NCBI GenBank assembly: GCA_964461025.1
Contig: CAYWSE010000008.1
Span: 10,382 to 74,381, forward strand
Direction: 5' to 3'
DNA length: 64,000 nucleotides
From: JAHBVL01 sp964461025
Lineage (GTDB): Bacteria; Chloroflexota; Chloroflexia; Thermomicrobiales; UBA6265
A program made the translations under genes and the position numbers. Below, piece by piece: positions 33,191 to 42,180 of the stretch. Numbering within the stretch: the first letter of the stretch is position 1; every line of letters begins with the position of its first letter. The notes beneath the pieces are model-generated. The model made no database searches, had not been told where the DNA came from, and saw only the letters and a list, made by a program, of their open reading frames with translations.

Positions 33191-34342
33191 CTACAGGTCC
33201 GGGACAACGCCCGGTTCGACGCCGATCGTGCTCGAATACTCCTCGGGTGGCGGTCCCCCGGCGCGTTTGCGCCGAGCCCACCAGGACTTCAGCCGGTCCG
33301 ACGCCGCCAGCGCGGCGATGGCAAGAATCACAAACCCCTGCAGGACGAGCACAATCTCTTTCGACGTGCCGACCTGGTTCTGCATTGCGTTGGAACCGCT
33401 GCGCAATGCGCCAAACACGAGGGCGGAGGCGAGCACGCCGATTGGGTGATTGCGACCGACGAGCCCGACGGCGATCGACGTGAAGCCGTATCCAGGATTG
33501 GAGTTGTATTGCTGCCCGAGCAGTCCAATCGATTCACTACCGCCGCCCAGCCCTGCAAGCCCGCCACTCACGAACATTGCCGCAACGACCGTCGCGCCCC
33601 ACCGGATACCGGCATAGGAGGCTGCGCCGCGGCTGAGACCGACAGTTCGCAGGTTGTAGCCGAAGGTGGTGCGGAAGAGGAGGTACCACATCAGCAAAGC
33701 CGTGGCGATGCCGACGATCAGGCCCGCGTGCAAGCGGGTGCCGCTCAGAATGATCGGCAGCCGCGCTTCGGGCGGCGCCATTTCGGTCGCCTGCAGCTGA
33801 GCATTGACCGGCAGCCAGTCCTCCGTTTCGAGCAGCGTGAAGCTGAGAAGCCGAAACGCGAGGTAGTTGAGCATGATCGTGGTGATGACTTCGTGCGCGC
33901 CGAATACCGCCTTCAGCACTCCGGCCAGTGATCCCCAGATGCCGCCAACAATCAGCGCCAGCGCCATTGCAGTTGGAACATAGATGACGGCGGGCAGACC
34001 GAGATCGGCGCCAGCGAACAAACCAGCCGCCAGACCACCCATCACCAATTGCCCCTCGATACCGATATTGAACATCCCGGCGCGATAGGCAATGGCAAAG
34101 GCCAGACCACCGAAGATGTAGGGCGTCGACGCGGCGAGCGTTTCTCCAATCGCCCTGCGGCTGCCAAATGCACCGTTCCACAGGGCACGATACGACTCGA
34201 TGGGATCGTCGCCGGAGAGGGCGATGAAGATGGCGCCAGCGATCAGCGCCACGATCAACGCGAGAACGGAGCTGAGTATGGTGACGACCGTGCCACGCCA
34301 CGCCGGAGGGGCGTCAGCTGGCAACGGCTGCGCGCTCGCCAT
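33191..34342 (-). CDS. Nucleoside ABC transporter permease (YufP type)
   Basis: A 383-residue permease, longer at its N-terminus than its partner. It carries ALWNGAFGSRRAIGETLAAS, FNIGIEGQLVMGGLAAG near residue 90, and VGRNHPIGVLASALVFGALR near the end. It has about nine hydrophobic helices and a basic C-terminal tail (LKSWWARRKRAGG). It overlaps the ATPase gene by 29 nt. Confidence 0.9.
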   Translation of the reverse strand: MASAQPLPADAPPAWRGTVVTILSSVLALIVALIAGAIFIALSGDDPIESYRALWNGAFGSRRAIGETLAASTPYIFGGLAFAIAYRAGMFNIGIEGQLVMGGLAAGLFAGADLGLPAVIYVPTAMALALIVGGIWGSLAGVLKAVFGAHEVITTIMLNYLAFRLLSFTLLETEDWLPVNAQLQATEMAPPEARLPIILSGTRLHAGLIVGIATALLMWYLLFRTTFGYNLRTVGLSRGAASYAGIRWGATVVAAMFVSGGLAGLGGGSESIGLLGQQYNSNPGYGFTSIAVGLVGRNHPIGVLASALVFGALRSGSNAMQNQVGTSKEIVLVLQGFVILAIAALAASDRLKSWWARRKRAGGPPPEEYSSTIGVEPGVVPDL

Positions 34343-35882
34343 GAGGAACGCGACCTCCCATCAGTAATCCCAGCTCGGCGCGGTCGACACCCGAGCCGCC
34401 GAATTCGCCAACGATCTTGCCATGGTAAATGACAAGAATGCGATCGCTCAGATCCAGTGTTTCGTCGAGATCGAATGACAGAAGGAGCACCGCCCGCCCT
34501 TTGTCGCGTTCGGCGACCAGCTGCGAGTGCACGAATTCGATCGCACCAACATCGAGCCCACGGGTCGGCTGGACGGCAAGGAGCACCTCCGGTTCGCGGA
34601 AGAGTTCGCGGGCAATGATCAGCTTCTGCTGATTGCCGCCTGAAAGTGCAGAAGCCGGCACCTCCGGACCTGGGGCGCGGACGTCAAAGCTTGACATCAA
34701 ATCCCGCGTGATCTGTTCAGATCTCGGATAGTCGATGCGGCGACCGTCGGAAAAGGGCGGGATTTCGCTATTGCCAAGCAGCATATTCTCGGTGAGCGAA
34801 AAGGGCAGCACCAAGCCGCGATGGTGACGGTCCTCGGGAATATAGGAGAGTCCCTTGCGGCGACGCCCGACTGGATCGTCGCCGGTGATCTCGAGTCCGC
34901 CGAGCATGATCGTACCGCTGTCTGGATATCGTAGACCGGCAAGTGTCTCGACGAGCTCAGTTTGGCCATTGCCTTCGACACCGGCGATGCCGACGATCTC
35001 TCCTTTTCGGACTGAGAGACTGAGACCATCGAGGGCATTGACGCCACCGCGGCCCTTCATGACGAGTTCGAACGCCTGGAGAGCGACTTCGCCGGGAGTT
35101 GCGCGAGTACGGTCGACTCTCAGCGACACGCCGCGTCCGACCATCATCTCCGCAAGCTCGGGAGCCGTTGTCTTCGCGGTGACGCGCGTGCCAATCGTGC
35201 GGCCACGGCGGATCACGGTGACCCGATCACTGATGGCCGCGACTTCGCGCAATTTGTGCGTAATGAATATGACCGTGCGGCCGGCGTCGCGAAGAGCATT
35301 GAGCACACGGTAGAGGTCTTCGACTTCCTGCGGCGTGAGGAGCGCGGTTGGTTCGTCGAGGATCAGAATGCCACTGTCCTGATAGAGGACACGAAGGATT
35401 TCGACACGCTGCTGCATGCCGACCGGCAAGTCTTCGACGTAGGCGCGAGGATCGACAGCGAGACCGTATTCGGCGGCAGTTTGCCCGACCTTCACTTCGG
35501 CCGACTTGCGATCGAGTTTGACGCCAGGACCTTCGGAGCCCAGGATGATGTTCTCGGTGACCGTGAAACGGGGAATGAGCATAAAGTGCTGGTGAACCAT
35601 GCCCAAGCCGGCATCGACAGCGTCTCGCGGGCTGTGGAAGTGGACGAGACGGCCATTCACGGCGATCGTGCCGTGATCGGGCGGAATCAACCCCATCAGG
35701 ATATTCATCAGGGTTGATTTGCCGGCGCCGTTTTCACCGAGGAGCGCGTGAATCTCGCCTCTTTCCACAGATAGATTGATGCCGGCGTTCGCCACCACGC
35801 CACCGAAGCGCTTGACGACGCCGACCATCTCCACGGCCATTTGCGGTGCTGAGGCGCTGGTCGCCCCTGCCGAATCTGTCAT
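34314..35882 (-). CDS. Nucleoside ABC transporter ATP-binding protein (YufO type, duplicated ATPase)
   Basis: A 522-residue protein with two ATPase domains. Domain 1 has a normal Walker A (GENGAGKSTLMN near residue 52) and Walker B (ILILDEPTALL). Domain 2 has the degenerate Walker A GVEGNGQTELVETL, with LSGGNQQKLIIARE, the common arrangement in ribose and nucleoside importers. The ATG at 35882 is chosen, with a GGTGG-type site upstream; the frame also opens at 35924. It powers the two permeases downstream. A hairpin lies between it and the binding-protein gene. Confidence 0.9.
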   Translation of the reverse strand: MTDSAGATSASAPQMAVEMVGVVKRFGGVVANAGINLSVERGEIHALLGENGAGKSTLMNILMGLIPPDHGTIAVNGRLVHFHSPRDAVDAGLGMVHQHFMLIPRFTVTENIILGSEGPGVKLDRKSAEVKVGQTAAEYGLAVDPRAYVEDLPVGMQQRVEILRVLYQDSGILILDEPTALLTPQEVEDLYRVLNALRDAGRTVIFITHKLREVAAISDRVTVIRRGRTIGTRVTAKTTAPELAEMMVGRGVSLRVDRTRATPGEVALQAFELVMKGRGGVNALDGLSLSVRKGEIVGIAGVEGNGQTELVETLAGLRYPDSGTIMLGGLEITGDDPVGRRRKGLSYIPEDRHHRGLVLPFSLTENMLLGNSEIPPFSDGRRIDYPRSEQITRDLMSSFDVRAPGPEVPASALSGGNQQKLIIARELFREPEVLLAVQPTRGLDVGAIEFVHSQLVAERDKGRAVLLLSFDLDETLDLSDRILVIYHGKIVGEFGGSGVDRAELGLLMGGRVPHGERAAVAS

Positions 35883-35959
35883 TGACACGCCACCAGGCCG
35901 GATGACCACCAACGGTGACCACAATGGCCGCTACGTTTGTCGATGTCCGGATTGTACGA

Positions 35960-35986
35960 GAACGGACGCGCAATGCGCGTCCGTTC
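35960..35986 (-). terminator. Hairpin between nucleoside-binding-protein and ATPase genes
   Basis: GAACGGACGCGC-AAT-GCGCGTCCGTTC: perfect 12-bp arms, starting 30 nt past the stop of the binding-protein gene (36016). No T-tract follows. Likely to protect the upstream message or cause partial termination, so that the binding protein is made in excess. Confidence 0.7.
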
Positions 35987-36015
35987 CTGTCATATGCGGT
36001 TTTCGTTGTTGACGA

Positions 36016-37095
36016 TCAGCCGGCGGGCGTCGCAACCGGAGAACCCGACATATACGCCTCGAACTCCTCGTCGTTCGACGGAACGACCAGCGAGCCGCTG
36101 GCGATCTGGGCCTGATAGTCGGCAACCGTGGCCTTGGCCTCATCTGAGACTCGATTGTTCGGATCTTCGAAGCCGACGCCGACATCCGGATTGTCAAAGC
36201 TTACAGCCGTATCTCCGAGACCAAGCACGATCAATCCGGGTTCGAAGGCGCCTTCAACGACCTGCTTGACGGCGCGATACGACGCCGTATCGACGCCTTT
36301 GCGGCAAACGGCCAGCTCGAAACCAGGAGCAAGATGATCCTGCGTGACATCCGCGCCGAGGACCCACTGCTCACCCAGATTACCAAGCTCGGCAACCGCC
36401 TGATAGCAGCCGATTCCCGTCAATCCGGCGATGGGAAAAACGATGTCAGCGCCGTCATTGAACTGTGCAAGAGCGAACTCTTTGCCAGTCTCCGGGTCGC
36501 CGAAGGAATCGACATAGGCAACGATGACTTCGGCGTCGGGATTGACCGCGGAGATACCGGCACGGAATCCGACTTCGTAGCGAATGACGGGAGGGATGCG
36601 CTCACCACCGACTATGCCCAGCTTGTTCGTCTGCGTGGTGAGTCCGGCCGCGATGCCTGTCAGATAGGCCGCCTGATGCTCGTTGAAGAGCACCGACTGA
36701 ACGTTCGGCAAGTCGACGGCGGCGTCGATCACGGTGAAAAAGACGTCCGGAAACTGAGCACCGACGGCCTCGACGGCGCCTGCCAACAGGAAGCCGGTGG
36801 CGACCACGAGCTGGCTTTGCTCCGCGGCAGCGGTGAGATTGGGCACGAATGCGGCGGCGTCGACCGACTCGATCGCCCGCCACTCGGCGCCGAATTCATC
36901 GGCGGCGGTCTGGCCGCCCAGGTAGGTCATGTCCATGAAGTTCTGATCGCCAAGACCCGCGGTGTCAGTGACCATGGTGGCCACGACAGAGTCTTGAGCA
37001 AACACACCACTCATGCCAAACGGCATGGCGGCCATCGCTGGCACGGCAAGCGACGTTCCCACGAACGCCCTGCGGGTCAAGCGTCCTGAAATCAT
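36016..37095 (-). CDS. Nucleoside-binding protein of BMP/PnrA family
   Basis: A 359-residue exported binding protein. The leader has LTRRAFVGTSLAVPAMAAMP, a twin-arginine signal without an obvious lipobox. The mature part shows VVATMVTDTAGLGDQNFMDMTYLG, VDAAVDLPNVQSVLFNEHQAAYLTGIAAG (here in two adjacent pieces), and a GGERIPPVIRYEVGFRAGI segment typical of BMP proteins. It delivers nucleosides to the YufOPQ-type transporter encoded downstream. The ATG at 37095 is decided by GGAGGG 6 nt upstream; a GTG two codons earlier is too close to that site. Confidence 0.9.
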   Translation of the reverse strand: MISGRLTRRAFVGTSLAVPAMAAMPFGMSGVFAQDSVVATMVTDTAGLGDQNFMDMTYLGGQTAADEFGAEWRAIESVDAAAFVPNLTAAAEQSQLVVATGFLLAGAVEAVGAQFPDVFFTVIDAAVDLPNVQSVLFNEHQAAYLTGIAAGLTTQTNKLGIVGGERIPPVIRYEVGFRAGISAVNPDAEVIVAYVDSFGDPETGKEFALAQFNDGADIVFPIAGLTGIGCYQAVAELGNLGEQWVLGADVTQDHLAPGFELAVCRKGVDTASYRAVKQVVEGAFEPGLIVLGLGDTAVSFDNPDVGVGFEDPNNRVSDEAKATVADYQAQIASGSLVVPSNDEEFEAYMSGSPVATPAG

Positions 37096-37146
37096 GAACA
37101 CCCCTCCAACTTGGACAATATGTCACTGTCCATTCAAAATGTGAAA

Positions 37147-37170
37147 CGCGAGCACAAAGGCGTGCTCGCG
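37147..37170 (-). terminator. Hairpin downstream of moaC and upstream of the nucleoside operon
   Basis: CGCGAGCAC-AAAGGC-GTGCTCGCG, perfect 9-bp arms. Read on the minus strand it is followed by TTTCACATTTT, a weak T-rich stretch, so it may end the moaC transcript (stop at 37343). It also lies in the leader region of the nucleoside-binding-protein gene, so an attenuator role is possible. Confidence 0.55.
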
Positions 37171-37192
37171 TCGAATCCGCGGAAGTATACAA

Positions 37193-37336
37193 CGGAGAGG
37201 CGGAGAGGCGGAGAGGCGGAGAGGCGGAGAGGCGGAGAGGCAAGGAGTCGGCAAGTGGGCCAGTCGGCAAGTCGGCAAGCTGACGAAGTCGGACTTTGGA
37301 CTTCGGACTACGGACTACGGTCTACGGTCTACGGTA
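37193..37336. repeat. Octamer tract (cggagagg) x6 followed by heptamer tract
   Basis: Six exact CGGAGAGG units at 37193-37240, then AGTCGGCA-type 8-mers, then ggacttc/ggactac/ggtctac 7-mers to 37336. The tract ends 7 nt before the moaC stop codon. Its unit changes from block to block while the tract stays continuous. Confidence 0.85.
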
Positions 37337-37342
37337 ATCGTT

Positions 37343-37846
37343 CTACCTCTCGTCCGCCCTCTTCCATTCACCACTCCGGCCACCCGATTTCGTTTCCAGC
37401 TGAATGCGCTCGATGAGCATGCCCCGATCGATCGCTTTGACCATGTCATAGATGGTCAGGGCGGCGACGCCGGCGGCGGTGAGCGCTTCCATTTCAACAC
37501 CGGTCTGGCCGCGTGTCTTGACCGTCGCCAGGATTCCGATCGACCTCTCTTCGATCGTGAATTCGATATCGACCGCAGTCAGCAGCAGAGGGTGGCACAT
37601 AGGCACCAGCTCGTGCGTTTTCTTGGCTGCCATGATTGCTGCGACCTGTGCAACCGCCAGCACATCACCCTTGGCGGCACGACCTTCCCTGACCGTGGCG
37701 ACAGTTTCCGCGGCCATGGCAACACGAGCGGAGGCCGTGGCGATGCGGAAGGTGTCCTCCTTGCCGCCGACATCGACCATCCGCGCGCGGCCCGATGCAT
37801 CGAAGTGCGTCAGGTCGCCGGCGCTGGGTTTCTGCTCGTCGTTCAT
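37343..37846 (-). CDS. moaC: Cyclic pyranopterin monophosphate synthase
   Basis: A 167-residue MoaC. Motifs: LTHFDASGRARMVDVGGK at the N-terminus, THELVPMCHPLLL near residue 80, GVEMEALTAAGVAALTIYDM near residue 115, and KAIDRGM. It makes cyclic pyranopterin monophosphate in molybdenum-cofactor synthesis. Length is normal. No other moa or moe gene is nearby; it lies 4 nt after a sugar isomerase gene and shares its transcript, which is an unusual partnership. Confidence 0.95.
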   Translation of the reverse strand: MNDEQKPSAGDLTHFDASGRARMVDVGGKEDTFRIATASARVAMAAETVATVREGRAAKGDVLAVAQVAAIMAAKKTHELVPMCHPLLLTAVDIEFTIEERSIGILATVKTRGQTGVEMEALTAAGVAALTIYDMVKAIDRGMLIERIQLETKSGGRSGEWKRADER

Positions 37847-37850
37847 CGGG

Positions 37851-38660
37851 TTACAGCGTCAGACCGAGTGCCTGGAGACCGGCGACAGAGCGCCTGGCGC
37901 CTTCGAGGCAACCGGCTGCGTCGGGCCAGCCATTCTCGTCGAATTCGACTTCGGCGCTGATCGGACCGGTGTATCCGGCATCGTCGAGGATCTTCAACAA
38001 CCTGGCCAGATCGATATCTCCCTCGCCGGTCGGCGGGAAGTTGAAGACGCCTTGTCCGCCCTTCTTGTCCTTCAAATGGAAATGGACCATACGCGGCAAG
38101 GCGTAGGTGATGTCTTCATAGGGGTCGGCGCCGGTGTAGTAGATGACATTGCCGGGATCGTAGTTGAAGCCAAGGACATGCGGCCGACCGATGCGATCGA
38201 GAATCTCGACGCCGATCTTCGCGGTCGGCAGCATGTTGCTGTCCGTCTCCATGCCAATCTTCAGACCGACTTTTTCGGCGTAATCGCACAGCTCCTGGAC
38301 GTTGGCGAAATAGGCTTCGCGTTCCTCATCGGTTTTGGCGTCGCCAGTGAAGGTATTGACGATCGGCATGCCAAGACCTTTGGCGATGTCCATCGCCCGG
38401 AGGAAGCGCTCTTTGCCTTCCTGCGTCTGCAGTTGCGTATGTCCGCTCAGGCTGACCGGGTTGAGTCCTAGATCGGACAGCTTGCGACCGATCCGGTCGA
38501 TCTCGGCATCAGTGACCGTGTCAGGATCGATATGCTCGAACCACCCCTTGACGGCGCCGATTTCGACATTGCGATAGCCGGCCTCGGCCAGTCCCTCCAG
38601 CGCGACATCGATCGGATGCGGCGCGAAGACGATCGTCGATCCCAGGATCAGGTTATCCAT
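37851..38660 (-). CDS. Sugar phosphate isomerase/epimerase (xylose-isomerase-like TIM barrel)
   Basis: A 269-residue AP-endonuclease-2-family barrel. Metal-site elements are visible: NVEIGAVKGWFEHIDPD early, KIGMETDSNMLP, GFNYDPGNVIYYTGADPY, MVHFHLKDKKGG and SAEVEFDENGWPD, giving Glu, Asp, His and Glu ligands in the usual order. Such proteins isomerise or epimerise sugars or inositol derivatives. The ATG at 38660 is preceded by GGAGGAAC; the frame opens at 38720. It is in an operon with an alpha/beta hydrolase upstream and moaC downstream. Confidence 0.85.
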   Translation of the reverse strand: MDNLILGSTIVFAPHPIDVALEGLAEAGYRNVEIGAVKGWFEHIDPDTVTDAEIDRIGRKLSDLGLNPVSLSGHTQLQTQEGKERFLRAMDIAKGLGMPIVNTFTGDAKTDEEREAYFANVQELCDYAEKVGLKIGMETDSNMLPTAKIGVEILDRIGRPHVLGFNYDPGNVIYYTGADPYEDITYALPRMVHFHLKDKKGGQGVFNFPPTGEGDIDLARLLKILDDAGYTGPISAEVEFDENGWPDAAGCLEGARRSVAGLQALGLTL

Positions 38661-38682
38661 GTGTTCCTCCGTTTCCCGGCGA

Positions 38683-39513
38683 CTATTCCTCGACCGGGGG
38701 TCTGTTGCCAGATTCGACATCCTTCAGGAAGTCGACGACCAATGTATTGAATGACTCAGTTGATTCCCAGAACATGCCATGCCCGACCTCGGGCATGACC
38801 GAAAGCGTCGCGCCCGGAATGGCATTCGCCATCGTCAGCGAATAGCGCAACGGCGTGTAGATATCTTCTTCCCCACAGATGACATGCGCGGGTGACGCGA
38901 TCAGGGACAGGCGATCGAGCGCGTCGTGGCGCTTGAATGCGGTCGATTGCCGCAAATACTGGTCGAACGACTGCGGGCTCGGCGCCTGCTCGGCCAGTTG
39001 GACGAGCGCCTTCAGGTTGCCCGGTTCGGCATAGTAGCGATGAGTGAAAACCCACAACCAGCTGTTCCGGCTCCAGGCGACCTGCCCCTGATGACGAAAA
39101 ATCTGATCCCACTGACTCATCAGCTCGACCATCCAGGGGTCGGATCTCGGCCAGGAGCAAACGATCGTCACGCTTTTCGTGCGTTCGGGGTAGGCGATGG
39201 CGAACTCCTGGGCGATCGCTCCACCCATCGATGCGCCGACGATATGGGCCGTTGCGATGCCCAGGGCATCGAGCAGACCGGCGCCATCGGCGGCGAATTG
39301 GGCAATCGGGTAGTCGTGCGGATCGTCGATCCATACCGTTTCACCAACGTCGCGGTTGTCGTATGTGATTGCCCGGAAATGCTCTGAAACGGCGGGAATC
39401 TGCATTCCCCATCCAGATCGGTCGGCGCCAATACCATTGATCATCAACACCGGTGGGCCCGATCCGGCGATGTCATAGGTGACTGAGAGTCCGTTGATGG
39501 TTGCCTGCGGCAT
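38683..39513 (-). CDS. Alpha/beta hydrolase
   Basis: A 276-residue hydrolase. The nucleophile elbow GASMGG is near residue 95, the acid in ICGEEDIYTP and the catalytic His in VGHGMFW. The oxyanion region reads INGIGADRSGW. It most resembles 3-oxoadipate enol-lactonase-type hydrolases, so a lactone or ester substrate is likely; a sugar-lactone link to the isomerase 22 nt downstream is only inferred. Confidence 0.85.
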   Translation of the reverse strand: MPQATINGLSVTYDIAGSGPPVLMINGIGADRSGWGMQIPAVSEHFRAITYDNRDVGETVWIDDPHDYPIAQFAADGAGLLDALGIATAHIVGASMGGAIAQEFAIAYPERTKSVTIVCSWPRSDPWMVELMSQWDQIFRHQGQVAWSRNSWLWVFTHRYYAEPGNLKALVQLAEQAPSPQSFDQYLRQSTAFKRHDALDRLSLIASPAHVICGEEDIYTPLRYSLTMANAIPGATLSVMPEVGHGMFWESTESFNTLVVDFLKDVESGNRPPVEE

Positions 39514-39641
39514 GACTCGCGAACACCCTCCCCCAACTTCCCGCTACAGACTGCGGCCGGTAACGATCGTTTGCACAGAGACAGTATCCCGAACCAGCCG
39601 CATTTCTGCACGTTCCTGCTTCCATCACGAGATTCATGGGG

Positions 39642-39651
39642 NNNNNNNNNN
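39642..39651. other. Run of N: scaffold gap
   Basis: Ten ambiguous bases. The two sides were joined by scaffolding, so sequence may be missing and gene neighbourhood across this point is less certain than elsewhere. Confidence 0.97.
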
Positions 39652-39755
39652 CTCCAGCGTGGTGAAGCGAGTTGGACGCCAAATTGTCTGGACTTGGCGT
39701 CAATTCGTCACTCCAAGTTGCAGTTCGACAGCTTGCGGTCGATTCCATGATCAAC

Positions 39756-39769
39756 TGCGTACGTACGCA
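39756..39769. promoter_or_regulatory. Perfect 14-bp palindrome TGCGTACGTACGCA
   Basis: It overlaps the spacer region before a TATACT (39773-39778) that could be a -10 of the amidase gene on the plus strand; no good -35 is present, which would suit an activator-dependent or repressed promoter. Weakly supported. Confidence 0.35.
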
Positions 39770-39880
39770 TATATACTGTTTACAGAGGACCGATTTTGCG
39801 GTAATCTCTGCCTATCCCGCTCTTGACATTTGGACACATCTGCTGGGGACCGGGCCCTCATCCGGCAGGAGGAGAAGCAG

Positions 39881-41737
39881 ATGGGACAGGGTTCACAAAC
39901 GGATCATGCGCAGAACGAAACCGGCGCGATCGCCAAAGTCAATCGGCGCATCGTGCTCAAGGCGTCGGCTATTCTCGCGTCACTGATCGCCGGCCAGGGC
40001 ATTGAGCACCGGTTGACACCGTCCGCCAGCGCGGCGACAAAACCCACCGTCTCCTACGACTGGATCGAGGCGAACGAGCTGGGCATCGTCGGCGGCGAAG
40101 CGGGAAGCGACGCGGTTGTTATCGCCACTCACTTTCCCTTCACCGCAGTTGGCGCCCACTGGGACGGTGAAGCCGGCGAATGGCCGGTCGTCGAGCTTCA
40201 GATCAGCTATGACGGCGAAACCTGGTCCGATGCCTTCCACTTGAGAGCCTCTCACGATGGCGTCCAGTCGCAGGATGGCCGGATTTTCACCGGACTTGTC
40301 TGCGCCACCGGCGCGACGCACATCGCCTATGCCGTGTACGACCCGGATGGCCATCGCACAGGGGTTCCCGGTTTCGCACTCACCTACATCGACGCCAGCG
40401 GCGGACCGGAACTGCAGGCGGTCGGAGCGGAATCGAGCGCCGTTGTCCGTCCACCACAGATCGTCACCAGAGCGGAGTGGGGCGCCGACGAGTCGTATCG
40501 CTTCACCGAGAGTGGCGAATGGTGGACGCTGCGATATGAACCGGTGCGGCACGCGATTATCCACCATTCTGAGACGTCGAATGCTGAGCGACCGATCGAC
40601 GCGATGAGATCGATTTATCACTACCACGCCGTCACCCGCGGCTGGTACGACATCGGATACAACTTTCTGGTCGATCGCAATGGCACGATCTATCAGGGAC
40701 GCTCGGGCGGCCAAAACGTCGTCGCTGGTCACGCGTATGAGTATTCGCGCGGCTCGGCGGGAATCGCATTCATCGGTAACTACACCTTTGCCGAGCTCTC
40801 CGAATCGGCTGTCGCGGCTATGGTGGCCATCGTCGCCTGGACCACGCGCAATCTCGATCCGTGGGGAGCCGAGGACTTTCATGACATTGCCGACTTGCCG
40901 ACGATCTGCGGTCACCGCGACGTGCTGAATACGTCCTGTCCGGGCGATTTCGCGTATGAGGAATTGGACACGATCCGGGCACTGGTCGCCCAAACGCTGG
41001 CGGTCACACCGGACGGTCCGCAAACGAATCTGGTCGTCGGCGACTACATCCAGACAACCAATGACTTCAACCTGCGCGCCTGGGCGGGACTCGATGGTGA
41101 GGTTGTCGCGCAACTGCCGGCCGGCGTCCATGGCGCGATCGATGCCGGCCCGGTGACGATGAACGGTATGGTCTGGGTCCGCATCGTCACCGACTTCGCG
41201 ACCGGATGGGTCGTCGTTGATTCACTGGATCACAATCCACCGGTCGACTGGAAACGGGGCCGGTTTGGCAGAGAAGAATTCGTGTCACTCGTCGACAGCG
41301 CAGCATTGCGCGTGTTGCCGAGCGTCAATGCTCCACTCGTGACAATGCTCGAAGCAGGAGAAGAGGGGTCGATTCTGGGCGGACCGGAAGAAGCCGACGA
41401 AAATCGCTGGTACAAGGTCGATACCGACCATGGCGAGGGGTGGATCGCCGCACGCTTCCTGTCATCTCATGGATATGGAGGCATGGAGCCTTCCGCGTCT
41501 GGCGGTGTGGGCGGCAGCTTCGACTTCTCCGCCGGCGACCAGGTGCTCATCTACGACGGTCCGGTCAATGTGCGCGCCGAACCGGGCGAGACCGGTGCGA
41601 TCATCACTTCGCTGGAGAGCGGCGCCGCCGGTGTGGTGCTCTCCGAGCCGGTGACGGCATCGGGGCATGTCTGGTTCCAGATCACCACAGGCGATGTGAC
41701 TGGATGGGTGGCCGGCGCGTATCTGATGGCCGGCTGA
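39881..41737 (+). CDS. Exported N-acetylmuramoyl-L-alanine amidase, PGRP type, with SH3 domains
   Basis: A 618-residue secreted wall hydrolase. The leader has VNRRIVLKASAILASLIAGQG, a twin-arginine type. A beta-rich domain (to about 190) precedes a peptidoglycan-recognition amidase domain at about 195-375, with ILHHSET-type zinc His in AIIHHSETS near residue 227, GWYDIGYNFLVDRNGTIYQG, and the second zinc His in CGHRDVLNTSCPG. Three bacterial SH3-like domains follow (about 387-450, 462-530, 545-617), each with a VRAEPG or LRAWAG-type core and a GWV end. It cleaves the bond between muramic acid and the stem peptide. GGAGGA precedes the ATG. Confidence 0.9.
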   Translation: MGQGSQTDHAQNETGAIAKVNRRIVLKASAILASLIAGQGIEHRLTPSASAATKPTVSYDWIEANELGIVGGEAGSDAVVIATHFPFTAVGAHWDGEAGEWPVVELQISYDGETWSDAFHLRASHDGVQSQDGRIFTGLVCATGATHIAYAVYDPDGHRTGVPGFALTYIDASGGPELQAVGAESSAVVRPPQIVTRAEWGADESYRFTESGEWWTLRYEPVRHAIIHHSETSNAERPIDAMRSIYHYHAVTRGWYDIGYNFLVDRNGTIYQGRSGGQNVVAGHAYEYSRGSAGIAFIGNYTFAELSESAVAAMVAIVAWTTRNLDPWGAEDFHDIADLPTICGHRDVLNTSCPGDFAYEELDTIRALVAQTLAVTPDGPQTNLVVGDYIQTTNDFNLRAWAGLDGEVVAQLPAGVHGAIDAGPVTMNGMVWVRIVTDFATGWVVVDSLDHNPPVDWKRGRFGREEFVSLVDSAALRVLPSVNAPLVTMLEAGEEGSILGGPEEADENRWYKVDTDHGEGWIAARFLSSHGYGGMEPSASGGVGGSFDFSAGDQVLIYDGPVNVRAEPGETGAIITSLESGAAGVVLSEPVTASGHVWFQITTGDVTGWVAGAYLMAG

Positions 41738-41840
41738 AAGCCGTCAGCGGTCAGCCACCGGTGACGACAGCGACCATCTACATCCACTATTCACCATGCT
41801 CCACCTGAACTGCCGTTCGGTTCAGGCAACTCACCGATGA

Positions 41841-41869
41841 TTGAGTCATACTTCAATGGGTGGTACAAC
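41841..41869 (+). promoter_or_regulatory. Candidate promoter of the AbrB/PIN toxin-antitoxin operon
   Basis: TTGAGT (41841-41846), 17 bp spacer, TACAAC (41864-41869). Four of six positions match in each box. Transcription would begin near 41876, just before the Shine-Dalgarno GGAGGT at 41878-41883, giving a very short leader. Confidence 0.55.
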
Positions 41870-41889
41870 TGTCTGCCGGAGGTATGACA

Positions 41890-42168
41890 ATGCAAAAGAA
41901 CACGAGTCGAGTCAGTCCCAAGGGACAAGTGACGATCCCCGTGGAAATTCGCGAGAGGTTTGATATCAGAACGCGTGACCGCGTGGTGTTTCGCGTGGTC
42001 GATGGAAACATCACGCTCACCCCTACGAAGTCCCGAGTCGATGAACTCTATGGCTCGCTGGCCGGCCCGGAACTCGATATCGACTGGAAAGAGGCCGAAC
42101 AGATCGCTAAGGATGAATTCGCCGAGCGATTGGTGGCGGAGGACCGCACAAAGTATTTGTCGAGTTGA
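41890..42168 (+). CDS. AbrB-type antitoxin
   Basis: A 92-residue protein: MQKNTSRVSPKGQVTIPVEI and RERFDIRTRDRVVFRVVDG form the swapped-hairpin DNA-binding domain, the C-terminus is acidic. The start at 41890 is chosen because GGAGGT lies 6 nt before it; the in-frame ATG at 41884 would be too close. It should repress its own operon and neutralise the PIN-domain toxin encoded 12 nt downstream. The same fold occurs in the orphan at 6069-6353. Confidence 0.85.
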   Translation: MQKNTSRVSPKGQVTIPVEIRERFDIRTRDRVVFRVVDGNITLTPTKSRVDELYGSLAGPELDIDWKEAEQIAKDEFAERLVAEDRTKYLSS

Positions 42169-42180
42169 TTCGTCGGTGTC

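Larger units (their letters stand above)
39514..39880. other. Divergent intergenic region with assembly gap, 367 bp
   Basis: No gene is supported. It contains ten N at 39642-39651 and, to the right of them, an A+T-rich stretch with the palindrome at 39756-39769 and TATATACT just after it. Promoters for both the hydrolase and the amidase should be here. The gap means the distance between the two sides is unknown. Confidence 0.6.

Noticed and set aside
37112..37132. TGGACA-(9)-TGTCCA inverted repeat before the nucleoside-binding-protein gene
   Set aside because: Only 6-bp arms, and it lies against the ribosome site. Too weak to call an operator.
37193..37336. Repeat tract considered as a CRISPR array
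   Set aside because: Units are 7-8 nt, directly adjoining with no spacers, and no cas gene is in the window.
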